Below are positions 25,616 to 34,366 of a stretch of 64,000 bases of DNA, piece by piece; within the stretch, counting starts at the first letter, position 1, and every line of letters begins with the position of its first letter. Below the pieces are notes generated by a model. It had not been told where the DNA came from. It did not search any database and saw only the letters and a program-made list of their open reading frames with translations. The DNA is taken from the NCBI RefSeq assembly GCF_040361215.1, contig NZ_APND01000001.1, positions 62,001 to 126,000 on the forward strand. The letters are read 5' to 3'. The position numbers and the translations under genes are program-made. The stretch comes from Salinisphaera dokdonensis (GTDB lineage: Bacteria > Pseudomonadota > Gammaproteobacteria > Nevskiales > Salinisphaeraceae).

Positions 25616-28215
25616 TACAGGCTGTTCAACAACTCTTGTGCGGTTGCGCGCTGCTCGTCGCTACCGTCGTTGATGGCTTCCTCGAGCAGCTCGCGCGCGG
25701 CGGAGTAGTCTTCCATCTCGATGTACATGCGCGCGAGATCGAGCCGCACTTCGACCGGATCGGCCGAATCCTCGCCTTCGCCCTTGGGCTCACTGTCGTC
25801 GCCGAGATCGAACTCGCTCGTGTCGATCGGCTCGATGTGCGATGGCTTGTCCGATTCGTCCTGGATATCCGCTGAAGACGTGTCGAGATCGAACGCCATA
25901 CCCGGGTCCTCGCCGCGATCGTGCTCGCGCTCGCGCTCGCCGCCGGTATCGATCGCCTGGTCCTGCCATTCGAAACCGCCGTCGCCGCCGAGGTCATCGG
26001 CGCCGGGGTCCCGCGACCCCTTCGGCTTATCGTCTAACGTGCCCTCTGGGAGATCCCAGCCTTCCAGCGTATCTCGTGATGGGGCGTCGCTGGTTTCCGG
26101 TTCGTCCTCTTCCAGCGAGAAGAAACGGTCGGCGTCGTAATCTCCGGCGAGAGCGACCGTGTCATCAGTCGACTGCTTGTCCTCGAGCCCGGACTCGAAC
26201 TGGGCAATGATCGACTCCGCAGAATCCGGTGACCCGCTGTCGGAGGCCGGTCCGTCGATGGGCGCCGGCGTTTCGTCGGTACGGCGAGTACCAAAGCTGA
26301 AGCGCGGATCTTGCGGCAGCAACACGCGACCCATGGTGGCAACACCGGCCCAGCGTACGCCGCTCTCACGCAACGGCTCGCCGAATCGCGCAACATTCTG
26401 TGAAAACGACTCACTGTCACCCGCGACATAATCGAGTTCGAGCCGCTTATCCTGGAGCGCGATATCGCTGGGATAAACGCGCAGCCCTTCTTCAAGCCCA
26501 GCGCGCGCGTCATCAAATAAGCCCAGCTTTATCTGTCGATCCGCTTCCTGCACGCGCAGTGCTGGCGCTAGGGCTTCGTCGCCGGGAAGCGGCTCGGACG
26601 CGGCATCAGTATAGACCGGAGCCAAGAATTCTTCGGAGTCGACCGGCGCGCCGTGCGCCGGCTCGTTCTCTGCCTCAAAATTCAACGGCACCGGCTTGTA
26701 CTGGCGCCGGCGATTCCAGATCAGCAACGCTACCAAGAGCAGCAAACCGGCCCCTAGAAGAAGCAGGTTGCGCGGCTGCAGCAAACCACTCGCGTCGCCG
26801 GTATAGGCGACATCCTGGTTTTCGCTGGGCAACGGCTGGTAAGCCTCGTCCGAGTCCGCCGCGGGCACGGCGGGTTCAATCATCGACGACGAAGCATCGT
26901 CAGATGCGGCGACGCCATCCGTGGTATTTGCCGTATCGGCTGCAGCCTCGGGAGTCTCGAACTCGACCGTCGAGTCGGTCTCCGTATCGGGCTCAGCGAT
27001 CTGCGGCTCGGCACCGGTGTTCGCGGAGAGATCCGCCACGTCACGGGTGGCCGCGTCGCCGTTGCCGCTGGACACCATCGGGTCGGCGTCAGTCACGCCA
27101 TCGGCCCCGGCTATCGGCTCTGCGACCGTCGCGCCGCCAGTCGCAGAAGTGTCCTCGTTCTCTGCCGAAGCGACATCGCTTGCTTCGCCATCGGCGTTTG
27201 CGCCGTCCGCCTGTGTCTTCGCTGGGAAGTCGGGAACCAGTAGGCGACCAAATCCGGCCGTGCCCACGACACCGCCGCCAGAGCCATCACCACCTATGAC
27301 GCGCGGCGCTTCGAGACGTAGGCGTGCATCGGTCGTGGCGGGTGGCGCGCTGGCATTCGCGAGCGTGCGGCTTTCCGCGTTCTGGGCATCTGCCACAATC
27401 TGTGTTGCCGCCTGCTGGCGCTGTTCGCGTACGGCGGCGCGCGCCGCAGCCGAGTCGATTGCACGAATGCGCTCGGCCGGGGGAATCGCAAGCATGGCGC
27501 CGCGCAGCAGCACGTTCATGTTGTCACTGAACGCTTGCGGATTGTTGCGATAGATCGCCACCTGCATTTGCGCCAGCGTGGTATTCGTCCGGCGCACGCG
27601 GTTGGCAATGCGTGACAGCGTCTCGCCGGACTGAACCGGCCCATACTCGTCGGCCGTGGGATCGACAGCCGACGAAGACGGCGTCGCGCGCGGCGAGGCC
27701 GGAGGCGCGGCCTGCGGGGTCGAAGTACGTGCGGTGGTTTGCGGCACCGCCTGACTCGTCGCGGGCGGCGACGATGTCGCCGGTGCCGCGGGCGCCCGCA
27801 CGGGCGGATCGAGTAACACCGTGTATTCACGCAGGGCGCGCCCGGCGCCGGTATCGGCCTCGATCAGAAAGCGCAGGAACGGCTCGCGGACCGGGCTGGC
27901 TGTGGTCAGCCGTACACGCACCTGGCTGGCCGAATCACCATCGGCGGTCGTCACTCGAATACGGTCAGCGAGCGCGGAACGTTCGATACCAAAACGCTGG
28001 AACATGTCGACGCTGGCCATACGCACATCCAGCGCGGCTTTCTCTTCGGGACTGAGAGCGACCAGATTGATGGTGGCATCGAGCGGTTGATTGAGCGCCG
28101 AGTGGACGCGGATCGCGCCAAACCCTAGGGCAGAGGCCACCCCGGCCTGGCACAGCAGAACAAGGACAGCCGCGCGCCGCAGCCTTCGCCTGATTAACGA
28201 GCTAAATTCGAGCAC
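25615..28215 (-). CDS. fimV: FimV-type peptidoglycan-binding polar organiser
   Basis: FimV is an inner-membrane protein that anchors polar complexes and supports type IV pilus assembly. Visible parts are a signal-like N-terminus and a FimV N-terminal domain (GFGAIRVHSALNQPLDATI). Then come a Pro/Ala linker, a LysM domain (YGPVQSGETLSRIANRV...AMLAI), a long acidic Ala/Asp/Glu region and one transmembrane helix (NLLLLGAGLLLLVALLIW). A highly acidic cytoplasmic part ends in the FimV C-terminal TPR-like motif (RLDLARMYIEMEDYSAARELLEEAI). I prefer the GTG at 28215, which gives a clean signal peptide; an ATG at 28260 would add 15 residues. Confidence 0.9.
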   Translation of the reverse strand: MLEFSSLIRRRLRRAAVLVLLCQAGVASALGFGAIRVHSALNQPLDATINLVALSPEEKAALDVRMASVDMFQRFGIERSALADRIRVTTADGDSASQVRVRLTTASPVREPFLRFLIEADTGAGRALREYTVLLDPPVRAPAAPATSSPPATSQAVPQTTARTSTPQAAPPASPRATPSSSAVDPTADEYGPVQSGETLSRIANRVRRTNTTLAQMQVAIYRNNPQAFSDNMNVLLRGAMLAIPPAERIRAIDSAAARAAVREQRQQAATQIVADAQNAESRTLANASAPPATTDARLRLEAPRVIGGDGSGGGVVGTAGFGRLLVPDFPAKTQADGANADGEASDVASAENEDTSATGGATVAEPIAGADGVTDADPMVSSGNGDAATRDVADLSANTGAEPQIAEPDTETDSTVEFETPEAAADTANTTDGVAASDDASSSMIEPAVPAADSDEAYQPLPSENQDVAYTGDASGLLQPRNLLLLGAGLLLLVALLIWNRRRQYKPVPLNFEAENEPAHGAPVDSEEFLAPVYTDAASEPLPGDEALAPALRVQEADRQIKLGLFDDARAGLEEGLRVYPSDIALQDKRLELDYVAGDSESFSQNVARFGEPLRESGVRWAGVATMGRVLLPQDPRFSFGTRRTDETPAPIDGPASDSGSPDSAESIIAQFESGLEDKQSTDDTVALAGDYDADRFFSLEEDEPETSDAPSRDTLEGWDLPEGTLDDKPKGSRDPGADDLGGDGGFEWQDQAIDTGGEREREHDRGEDPGMAFDLDTSSADIQDESDKPSHIEPIDTSEFDLGDDSEPKGEGEDSADPVEVRLDLARMYIEMEDYSAARELLEEAINDGSDEQRATAQELLNSL

Positions 28216-28320
28216 GACGCCTGCGTATCCCCCTGGCTCCGACCTGCACGCCGGAAACATGCCGGGATGCAGATCGGCGCGACCCCTCGCTCGTGGCGGC
28301 CGCGCCCTTAGATTTTGATT

Positions 28321-29346
28321 TTAGATGTACTTCTCGATGAGCTTTTCGGCGATCTGCACGCTATTGAGTGCAGCGCCCTTGCGTACGTTATCGGCAACGA
28401 CCCAGAAATCCAGACCGTTTTCGTGAGAAATATCTTCACGAATACGCGAAACGAACACGTCATCGTTGTTTGCGGCGTCGGTCACCGGCGTCGCATAGCC
28501 GCCCGGCTCACGCGTATCCAGTACCGTGACGCCCGGCGCAGCACGGAACAGCTCGGTTGCCTTGGCAGCAGAAACCTTGTCGCGGGTTTCGATATGCACG
28601 GCTTCCGAGTGGCCGAAGAATACGGGTACACGCGCCGCAGTGGGATTGATGCGGATGTTCTGATCGCCCAGGATCTTTCGGGTCTCCCAGACCATCTTCA
28701 TCTCTTCCTTCGTATAACCGTTGTCTAGAAAGACATCGATATGCGGCAAGGCATTGAAAGCGATCTGCTTCGGATAGGCTTCCGGCTTCGCGATTTCCTT
28801 GCCGTTGAGCAGGCGCGCACTCTGGTCGGCCAGTTCGCGGATGGCAGATGCCCCGCTACCCGAAACCGCCTGATACGTCGCGACGTTGATGCGCTCGATA
28901 TAGGCGAAATCGTGGATCGGCTTGAGTGCCACGACCATCTGAATGGTCGAGCAGTTCGGGTTCGCGATGATGCCGCGGTTGGTGTAATCGCCGATCGCTT
29001 CGGGATTCACCTCGGGGATCACCAGCGGCACGTTCTCGGCCTGGCGGAAATGCGAGGTGTTGTCGATGACGACACAGCCTGCTTCCGCGGCTTTGGGCGC
29101 GAACTCTTCGGAGATCGAGCCGCCAGCCGAGAACAGGCCAATCTGAACCTGCGAGAAGTCGAACTCGGCGAGATTCTGGATGGTGACGTTCTTGCCCTTG
29201 AACTGGATCTTCTTGCCAGCCGAGCGTTCGCTGGCTAGCGGATAGATATTGCGGATCGGGAAATCGCGCTGCTCGAGAATCTTGAGCATGGTTTCGCCGA
29301 CCGCGCCGGTGGCGCCTACGACGGCAACATCATATTCCTTGGCCAT
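28321..29346 (-). CDS. asd: Aspartate-semialdehyde dehydrogenase
   Basis: Asd reduces aspartyl phosphate to aspartate semialdehyde, feeding lysine/diaminopimelate, threonine and methionine synthesis. The 341-residue protein has the NADP-binding VAVVGATGAVGETML, the catalytic Cys in IANPNCSTIQMV and the His in VPVFFGHSEAVHI. It belongs to the shorter 'USG/gram-positive' class rather than the 367-residue E. coli class. The active-site residues are present, so it should be functional and not a silent Usg homologue. It lies 43 nt after leuB. Confidence 0.94.
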   Translation of the reverse strand: MAKEYDVAVVGATGAVGETMLKILEQRDFPIRNIYPLASERSAGKKIQFKGKNVTIQNLAEFDFSQVQIGLFSAGGSISEEFAPKAAEAGCVVIDNTSHFRQAENVPLVIPEVNPEAIGDYTNRGIIANPNCSTIQMVVALKPIHDFAYIERINVATYQAVSGSGASAIRELADQSARLLNGKEIAKPEAYPKQIAFNALPHIDVFLDNGYTKEEMKMVWETRKILGDQNIRINPTAARVPVFFGHSEAVHIETRDKVSAAKATELFRAAPGVTVLDTREPGGYATPVTDAANNDDVFVSRIREDISHENGLDFWVVADNVRKGAALNSVQIAEKLIEKYI

Positions 29347-29389
29347 TTAGATACCTGATCTGGTTCCAGAAAGTAAGTAATAACGGGAT

Positions 29390-30466
29390 TTAGCGTAGCA
29401 TATCGACAATCGCGCCACCCATCTCCTGGGTGCTGGCGATCTGTTTCTCGTCGTCCATGATATCGCGAGTACGCAGACCGCGATCGAGCGCATAACCGAC
29501 CGCATTCTCGACCTTCTTGGCCAGATCCGGCCGCTTGAGCGTGTAACGCAGCATCATCGCGACCGACAGGATCACTGCCAGCGGATTCGCGACATCCTGG
29601 CCCGCAATGTCCGGCGCGCTGCCGTGTACGGGCTCGTAAAGCCCCTTGCCGTTGGCATCCATCGAGGCCGACGGCAGCATGCCGATGGAGCCGGTCAGCA
29701 TCGCCGCGGCGTCGGAGAGCACATCGCCGAACAGGTTGCTGGTGACAACGGTGTCGAACTGCTTGGGCGCGCGCACCAGCTGCATGGCCGCATTGTCGAC
29801 GTACATATGGGTCAGCTCGATATCCTCGTACTCGCGGCCGAGCTCGTTCATGACGTCGCGCCAGAGCTGCGAGACGTCGAGCACATTGGCCTTGTCGACG
29901 CTGCACAGACGGCCGCCGCGGGCACGTGCGATGTCGAAGGCGGCACGGCCAATGCGCGAGATCTCGCCCTCGTCGTAACGCATGGTGTTGAAGGCTTCGC
30001 GCTTGCCGTTGGCGTTCTTGTGCATGCCCGAGGGCTTGCCGAAATAGATGCCGCCGGTGAGCTCACGCACGATCATGATGTCGAGACCGGCCACGATATC
30101 GCGCTTGAGCGCCGATACGTGCGCCAGCTGCGGATAGAGAATCGCGGGTCGCAGGTTGGCGAACAGGTCCAGCTCGGCGCGAAGCCGAAGCAGACCCGAT
30201 TCCGGACGCTTGTCGCGGGGCTGATCATCCCACGCCGGACCGCCGATCGCGCCGAACAGAACAGCGTCTGCGGCACGTGCCGCCTCCAACGATGATTCCG
30301 GCAACGGATCGCCGGTTGCGTCGATGGCTGCGCCGCCGACAAGCGCTTCTTCCAGCATTATGTCGAGGCCGTGGTCGGTCGCCAGCGTGTCGAGAACCCG
30401 GACTGCCTCGCGGCAGATTTCCGGGCCGACGCCGTCGCCGGGCATCACAAGAATTCGTGCAGTCAT
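29390..30466 (-). CDS. leuB: 3-isopropylmalate dehydrogenase
   Basis: LeuB oxidatively decarboxylates 3-isopropylmalate with NAD in leucine synthesis. The 358-residue protein shows ILVMPGDGVGPEICREAV, the substrate loop LLRLRAELDLFANLRPA, VRELTGGIYFG, the metal-binding DNAAMQLV and NLFGDVLSDAAAML. GSAPDIAGQDVANPLA near the C-terminus binds NAD. It follows leuD by 44 nt on the same strand. Confidence 0.97.
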   Translation of the reverse strand: MTARILVMPGDGVGPEICREAVRVLDTLATDHGLDIMLEEALVGGAAIDATGDPLPESSLEAARAADAVLFGAIGGPAWDDQPRDKRPESGLLRLRAELDLFANLRPAILYPQLAHVSALKRDIVAGLDIMIVRELTGGIYFGKPSGMHKNANGKREAFNTMRYDEGEISRIGRAAFDIARARGGRLCSVDKANVLDVSQLWRDVMNELGREYEDIELTHMYVDNAAMQLVRAPKQFDTVVTSNLFGDVLSDAAAMLTGSIGMLPSASMDANGKGLYEPVHGSAPDIAGQDVANPLAVILSVAMMLRYTLKRPDLAKKVENAVGYALDRGLRTRDIMDDEKQIASTQEMGGAIVDMLR

Positions 30467-30510
30467 GAACTGGGTGTCCTTATCAAGTCGACGGGCAGTT
30501 GAAGATGCGC

Positions 30511-31155
30511 CTACAGGTCACGGAAAAGCCACGGCTTTTCCTCTGCGCGGCGCGCCTCGAACGCCCGGATGTCGTCGGCATGCTGCAGCGTCAGCCCGAT
30601 ATCGTCCAGTCCGTCGAGCATGTTCTTGCGCCGGTAGGCATCGATATCGAAGGTGTAGGACTGCCCGCTTGGCAGCGCGATACGCTGCTCGACGAGATCG
30701 ACACGCGCAGTCAAACCACGCTCGTCGCCTGCGGCCCTGAAGAGCTCTTCAATCTCTTTTTCTTCCAGAACAACAGGTAGCACGCCGTTCTTGAAGCAGT
30801 TGTTGTAGAAGATGTCGGCAAAGCTCGGGGCGATAACGCAGCGAAAGCCGAAGTCCTCCAGCGCCCATACCGCGTGTTCACGTGAAGACCCACAGCCAAA
30901 GTTCTCTCGGGCAAGCAGAATACTGGCCTCGCGATAAGGCTCGTTGTTCAAAATGAACTCGGGATTCTCGCGACGGCTGCTGATTTCGGTTTCGAGCCCG
31001 CCTTCATCGAGATAACGCCAGTCGTCGAACAGATGCGGCCCGAAACCGGTGCGCCGTACCGACTTCAGGAACTGCTTGGGGATGATGGCGTCGGTATCGA
31101 CATTGGCCCGGTCGAGCGGCGCGATGATGCCGTCATGAATAGTGAATGCCTGCAT
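30511..31155 (-). CDS. leuD: 3-isopropylmalate dehydratase small subunit
   Basis: LeuD forms the swivel subunit of isopropylmalate isomerase with LeuC. The 214-residue sequence begins with IIAPLDRANVDTDAIIPKQFL and holds the conserved ENFGCGSSREHAVWAL and APSFADIFYNNCFKNG. The length fits the bacterial LeuD family. It is separated from leuC by the inserted methyltransferase gene (33 nt gap). Confidence 0.97.
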   Translation of the reverse strand: MQAFTIHDGIIAPLDRANVDTDAIIPKQFLKSVRRTGFGPHLFDDWRYLDEGGLETEISSRRENPEFILNNEPYREASILLARENFGCGSSREHAVWALEDFGFRCVIAPSFADIFYNNCFKNGVLPVVLEEKEIEELFRAAGDERGLTARVDLVEQRIALPSGQSYTFDIDAYRRKNMLDGLDDIGLTLQHADDIRAFEARRAEEKPWLFRDL

Positions 31156-31188
31156 GATTCGCTCTCGATATCGAAAAGTTGGTTTGAT

Positions 31189-31962
31189 TCAGACCGGCTT
31201 GTGCGCGTCGAAACGCAGCCGGACATAGGGCACGGTCCACTCGCCGCGAGCGTTGCAAAGATCCGGCTCAAGTCGTGCGCGCACTGCGGCGACGTAGGCA
31301 TCCCGCTCGACGCCGGCGTCGAATGCCTGGACGAACGGGCCGGCCAGCGTGAAGAGCCAGTCGGCCATGTCGCCTGGCAGCGGCGTCGGCCGCTCGAAAC
31401 ACTGCTCACGTCTAATCGCGAAACCAGCGCTTTCCAGTTGTTTTATATAGTTTTCCGGCTTCGGAAAGAACCAGGGGTCGAGGACTGATGGATCGCGTCC
31501 GCGAGCCTGCGCCTCCGCGATCAAGGCGTCGTGCACAGGCGCCACGTTGCCGTGCGCACCGAACTCGGCCACAAAACGACCACCCGGACGCAGCGCGCGC
31601 GCCACGCCATCAATGACCGCCTGGGGGTCGTCGCGCATCCAGTGCAACGCAGCGTTGGAAAAGACCGCATCGAATTTGCCGTCGTAATCCAGCGTCTGAC
31701 CATCGCCCTGCACGGCCTCGAAGCCGTTCTCGCGCATGGCGCCGACAAAAGCCGGGCTGCGATCGAACCCGACCACCTGCGCGCCGTGCTCTGCTATCAC
31801 ACGGCTCAGGACGCCGTCGCCGCAGCCCAGGTCCAGAATCCGTTCGCCGGACTGCGGCGCTAGCCAATCCACCAGCGACCGCGCCAGCTCGGGCACGAAA
31901 TGCGCGTGCTGCGCATAGCCGTCGGCATCCCAGTCATCAGCAATTGTCGACGCGGCACCCAT
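31189..31962 (-). CDS. Class I SAM-dependent methyltransferase embedded in the leu operon
   Basis: This 257-residue protein has the SAM-binding motif ILDLGCGDGVLSRVI, the acidic VVGFDRSP and the motif FDAVFSNAALHWM. The layout is close to trans-aconitate methyltransferase-like enzymes. The ATG at 31962 overlaps the last base-triplet of leuC (TGATG-type, 1 nt), so translation is coupled. A methyltransferase is, by recall, also present in the Pseudomonas leu cluster (PA3119), there between leuD and leuB. A plausible role is methyl esterification of isopropylmalate or aconitate-like acids, but the substrate is unproven. Confidence 0.88.
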   Translation of the reverse strand: MGAASTIADDWDADGYAQHAHFVPELARSLVDWLAPQSGERILDLGCGDGVLSRVIAEHGAQVVGFDRSPAFVGAMRENGFEAVQGDGQTLDYDGKFDAVFSNAALHWMRDDPQAVIDGVARALRPGGRFVAEFGAHGNVAPVHDALIAEAQARGRDPSVLDPWFFPKPENYIKQLESAGFAIRREQCFERPTPLPGDMADWLFTLAGPFVQAFDAGVERDAYVAAVRARLEPDLCNARGEWTVPYVRLRFDAHKPV

Positions 31963-33371
31963 CACGCACTGACGTCGAGTTCGCGGATATCCACGAAATG
32001 ACCATGGACCGCGGCCGCGGCGGCCATTGCCGGGCTCACCAGATGGGTACGCCCACCCTTGCCCTGGCGGCCCTCGAAATTCCGATTCGAGGTCGAGGCA
32101 CAGCGCTCGCCGGGCAGCAGGTTGTCGTCGTTCATGCCCAGACACATGGAACAGCCCGCATCGCGCCATTCAAAGCCTGCGGCCTTGAAGATCACGTCCA
32201 GCCCTTCCTTCTCGGCCTGCTGTTTCACCAGACCGGACCCAGGCACGACCATTGCCAACTGGATATTCGGCGCGATATGCCGGCCTTCCAGATATTTGGC
32301 GGCGACGCGCAGATCCTCGATGCGCGCATTGGTGCACGAGCCGAGAAAGATCTTGTCGAGCATGATCTCGGTGATCGGCACGCCCGACGTGAGATCCATG
32401 TATTCCAGCGCCGCGCGCCAACCCTCGGCCTGGGTGTCGTTCGCCGCGTCCGCGAGAGCCGGTACGCGGGCACTGACCGGCCCGACCATCTCCGGCGACG
32501 TGCCCCACGTCACCTGCGGGGCAATCTCGGCCGCGTCGAGCACCACAACAGTGTCGTATTCGGCGTCGTCGTCGGACACCAGCGTGCGCCAATAGGCTTC
32601 CGCCGTGTCCCAATGCTCGTCGCTGGGCGCATAGTTGCGGCCGCGCATGTAGTCGATGGTGTTGTCGTCGACCGCGACCATGCCCGCACGGGCGCCGGCC
32701 TCGATCGACATGTTGCAGATGGTCATGCGCCCTTCCATCGACAGGGCGCGGACCGCTTCGCCGCCATATTCGATGACATAACCGGTACCACCCGCGGTGC
32801 CGATCTTGCCGATGATCGCCAACATGATGTCCTTGGCCGAAATGCCCGGCGCGACCTGGCCGTCAACACGCACCAACATGGTCTTGGCGCGCGCCTGCGG
32901 CAGGGTCTGGGTGGCCAGCACATGCTCGACCTCGGACGTGCCGATACCGAAGGCGAGCGCACCGAAAGCGCCATGGGTAGCGGTATGCGAATCGCCGCAG
33001 ACGATGGTCATGCCCGGTTGGGTCGCTCCCTGCTCCGGGCCGATGATATGCACGATGCCCTGACGCGGGTCGCCGAGACCGAACAACCGAATACCGTGGG
33101 TATTGCAGTTCTTCAGCAGCGCATCGACCTGGGCGCGCGAGATGGTATCGGCGATGCCGCCGGCGCGGTTGATCGTGGGTACGTTGTGGTCGGGCACGGC
33201 GAGATTGGCATTCACGCGCCATACCGGCCGACCAGCCAAGTCCAGCCCTTCGAAGGCCTGCGGCGATGTGACTTCGTGAACCATATGGCGATCGATATAG
33301 AGCAGCGCGTTGCCGTCTTCTTCGCGCACCAGATGTTCGTTGAAGAGTTTTTCGTACAGGGTCTGACCCAT
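31962..33371 (-). CDS. leuC: 3-isopropylmalate dehydratase large subunit
   Basis: LeuC carries the [4Fe-4S] cluster of isopropylmalate isomerase, which interconverts 2- and 3-isopropylmalate. The 469-residue aconitase-fold protein has IVCGDSHTATHGAFGALAFG, FLGSCTNARIEDLR (first cluster Cys) and the pair in AGCSMCLGMNDD. The length matches E. coli LeuC (466). AGGAGG (33382-33377) precedes the ATG by 5 nt. A promoter lies further upstream in the region shared with the divergent LysR gene. Confidence 0.97.
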   Translation of the reverse strand: MGQTLYEKLFNEHLVREEDGNALLYIDRHMVHEVTSPQAFEGLDLAGRPVWRVNANLAVPDHNVPTINRAGGIADTISRAQVDALLKNCNTHGIRLFGLGDPRQGIVHIIGPEQGATQPGMTIVCGDSHTATHGAFGALAFGIGTSEVEHVLATQTLPQARAKTMLVRVDGQVAPGISAKDIMLAIIGKIGTAGGTGYVIEYGGEAVRALSMEGRMTICNMSIEAGARAGMVAVDDNTIDYMRGRNYAPSDEHWDTAEAYWRTLVSDDDAEYDTVVVLDAAEIAPQVTWGTSPEMVGPVSARVPALADAANDTQAEGWRAALEYMDLTSGVPITEIMLDKIFLGSCTNARIEDLRVAAKYLEGRHIAPNIQLAMVVPGSGLVKQQAEKEGLDVIFKAAGFEWRDAGCSMCLGMNDDNLLPGERCASTSNRNFEGRQGKGGRTHLVSPAMAAAAAVHGHFVDIRELDVSA

Positions 33372-33398
33372 GACTGCCTCCTGACTTTCGATCGCGGC

Positions 33399-33427
33399 AG
33401 ATTAAGACCGTGCGGTCGATTACTCAA
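33399..33427 (-). promoter_or_regulatory. Sigma-70-type promoter for the leu operon
   Basis: Minus-strand TTGAGT (33427-33422) and TAATCT (33404-33399) are 17 bp apart, 28 bp before the leuC ATG. The -35 lies inside ATT-N9-AAT (33419-33433), which resembles a LysR-type binding box, so the divergent regulator may act here. Confidence 0.55.
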
Positions 33428-33441
33428 GTGAATCTTTCGGA

Positions 33442-33447
33442 TATAAT
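33442..33447 (+). promoter_or_regulatory. -10 element of the lysR gene
   Basis: A perfect TATAAT stands 31 bp before the LysR ATG. No good -35 lies 17 bp upstream, in the region overlapping the leuC promoter, as is common for activator- or repressor-controlled divergent LysR genes. Confidence 0.5.
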
Positions 33448-33477
33448 CAATTACCATTCGGCATTTATTGGTCTGCC

Positions 33478-34356
33478 ATGCAAACCGATGCGATCCGCGC
33501 ATTCGTCGCTGTCTGTGATCTCGGCTCGTTCCAGGCCGCGAGCGAAGCACTGCATCTGAGCCAGCCGACCATCAGCAAGCGCCTCGCGAGCCTCGAACAG
33601 CGGTTGGGACATTCCCTGTTCGACCGCGTCGGCCGCGGCGTGGCGCTCACCGAAGCAGGCCGCGCCTACCTGCCCCACGCCCGTGAACTTCTGGCAGTGC
33701 TCCAGGATGGGCGCCGGGCGCTGGATAACCTGGGCGCCGAGGTAGCTGGCGTATTACGACTGGCCTTGTCGCATCATGTCGGCCTGCACCGCATGCCGGG
33801 CGTGTTGCGCGAGTTCGTCTCGCGCTATCCCGGCGTCGAGCCGCAGATCGTGTTCGTGGATTCGGAAGCCGCCTGCCGCAGTGTCGCCAACGGTGAACGC
33901 GAACTGGCCGTTATTACTCTACCGACGCCCGCGCACCCGGCGCTGGTCGAAGACTGTATCTGGCCAGACCCGATGAGCGTTTTCGTCGGCCATGATCACG
34001 AGCTGGCGAAACGCAATCAGGTCGTGGCAACCGATCTCGCGCCCCACGCCTGCGTGCTGCCGCCGGTCGACAGCTATACCTATCAGATCATTGCGCAGGC
34101 GCTCGCCGCACGCGATGTACAGGTCGCACCGCACATGACCAGTCATTACCTGGAAACCCTGCGCATGCTTGCCGGCGTGGGGATCGGCTGGACGGTATTA
34201 CCGACTTCGATGGATCACCCGGAACTGGTACGCCTGGAACTGCCGGAGCTCGTCATACGGCGCCGGCTCGGCGCGATCCGCCATCCGCGCCGCAGCTTGT
34301 CGAATGCGGCACGCGCTCTGCTGTCGTTACTCGATCAGGCGCGCGTGCCGGCGTAG
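33478..34356 (+). CDS. LysR-family transcriptional regulator divergent from leuC
   Basis: This 292-residue regulator has an N-terminal winged helix-turn-helix (AFVAVCDLGSFQAASEALHLSQPTISKRLASLE). An effector-binding domain follows (from about residue 90, VAGVLRLALSHHVG). A LysR regulator next to leuC is also known from Pseudomonas (PA3122, by recall). The divergent layout with 106 bp between starts suggests that it controls leuC and itself. The inducer is unknown; isopropylmalate would be the obvious candidate by analogy with LeuO and other leu regulators, but that is inference. Confidence 0.9.
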   Translation: MQTDAIRAFVAVCDLGSFQAASEALHLSQPTISKRLASLEQRLGHSLFDRVGRGVALTEAGRAYLPHARELLAVLQDGRRALDNLGAEVAGVLRLALSHHVGLHRMPGVLREFVSRYPGVEPQIVFVDSEAACRSVANGERELAVITLPTPAHPALVEDCIWPDPMSVFVGHDHELAKRNQVVATDLAPHACVLPPVDSYTYQIIAQALAARDVQVAPHMTSHYLETLRMLAGVGIGWTVLPTSMDHPELVRLELPELVIRRRLGAIRHPRRSLSNAARALLSLLDQARVPA

Positions 34357-34366
34357 CGGCGGGTTC

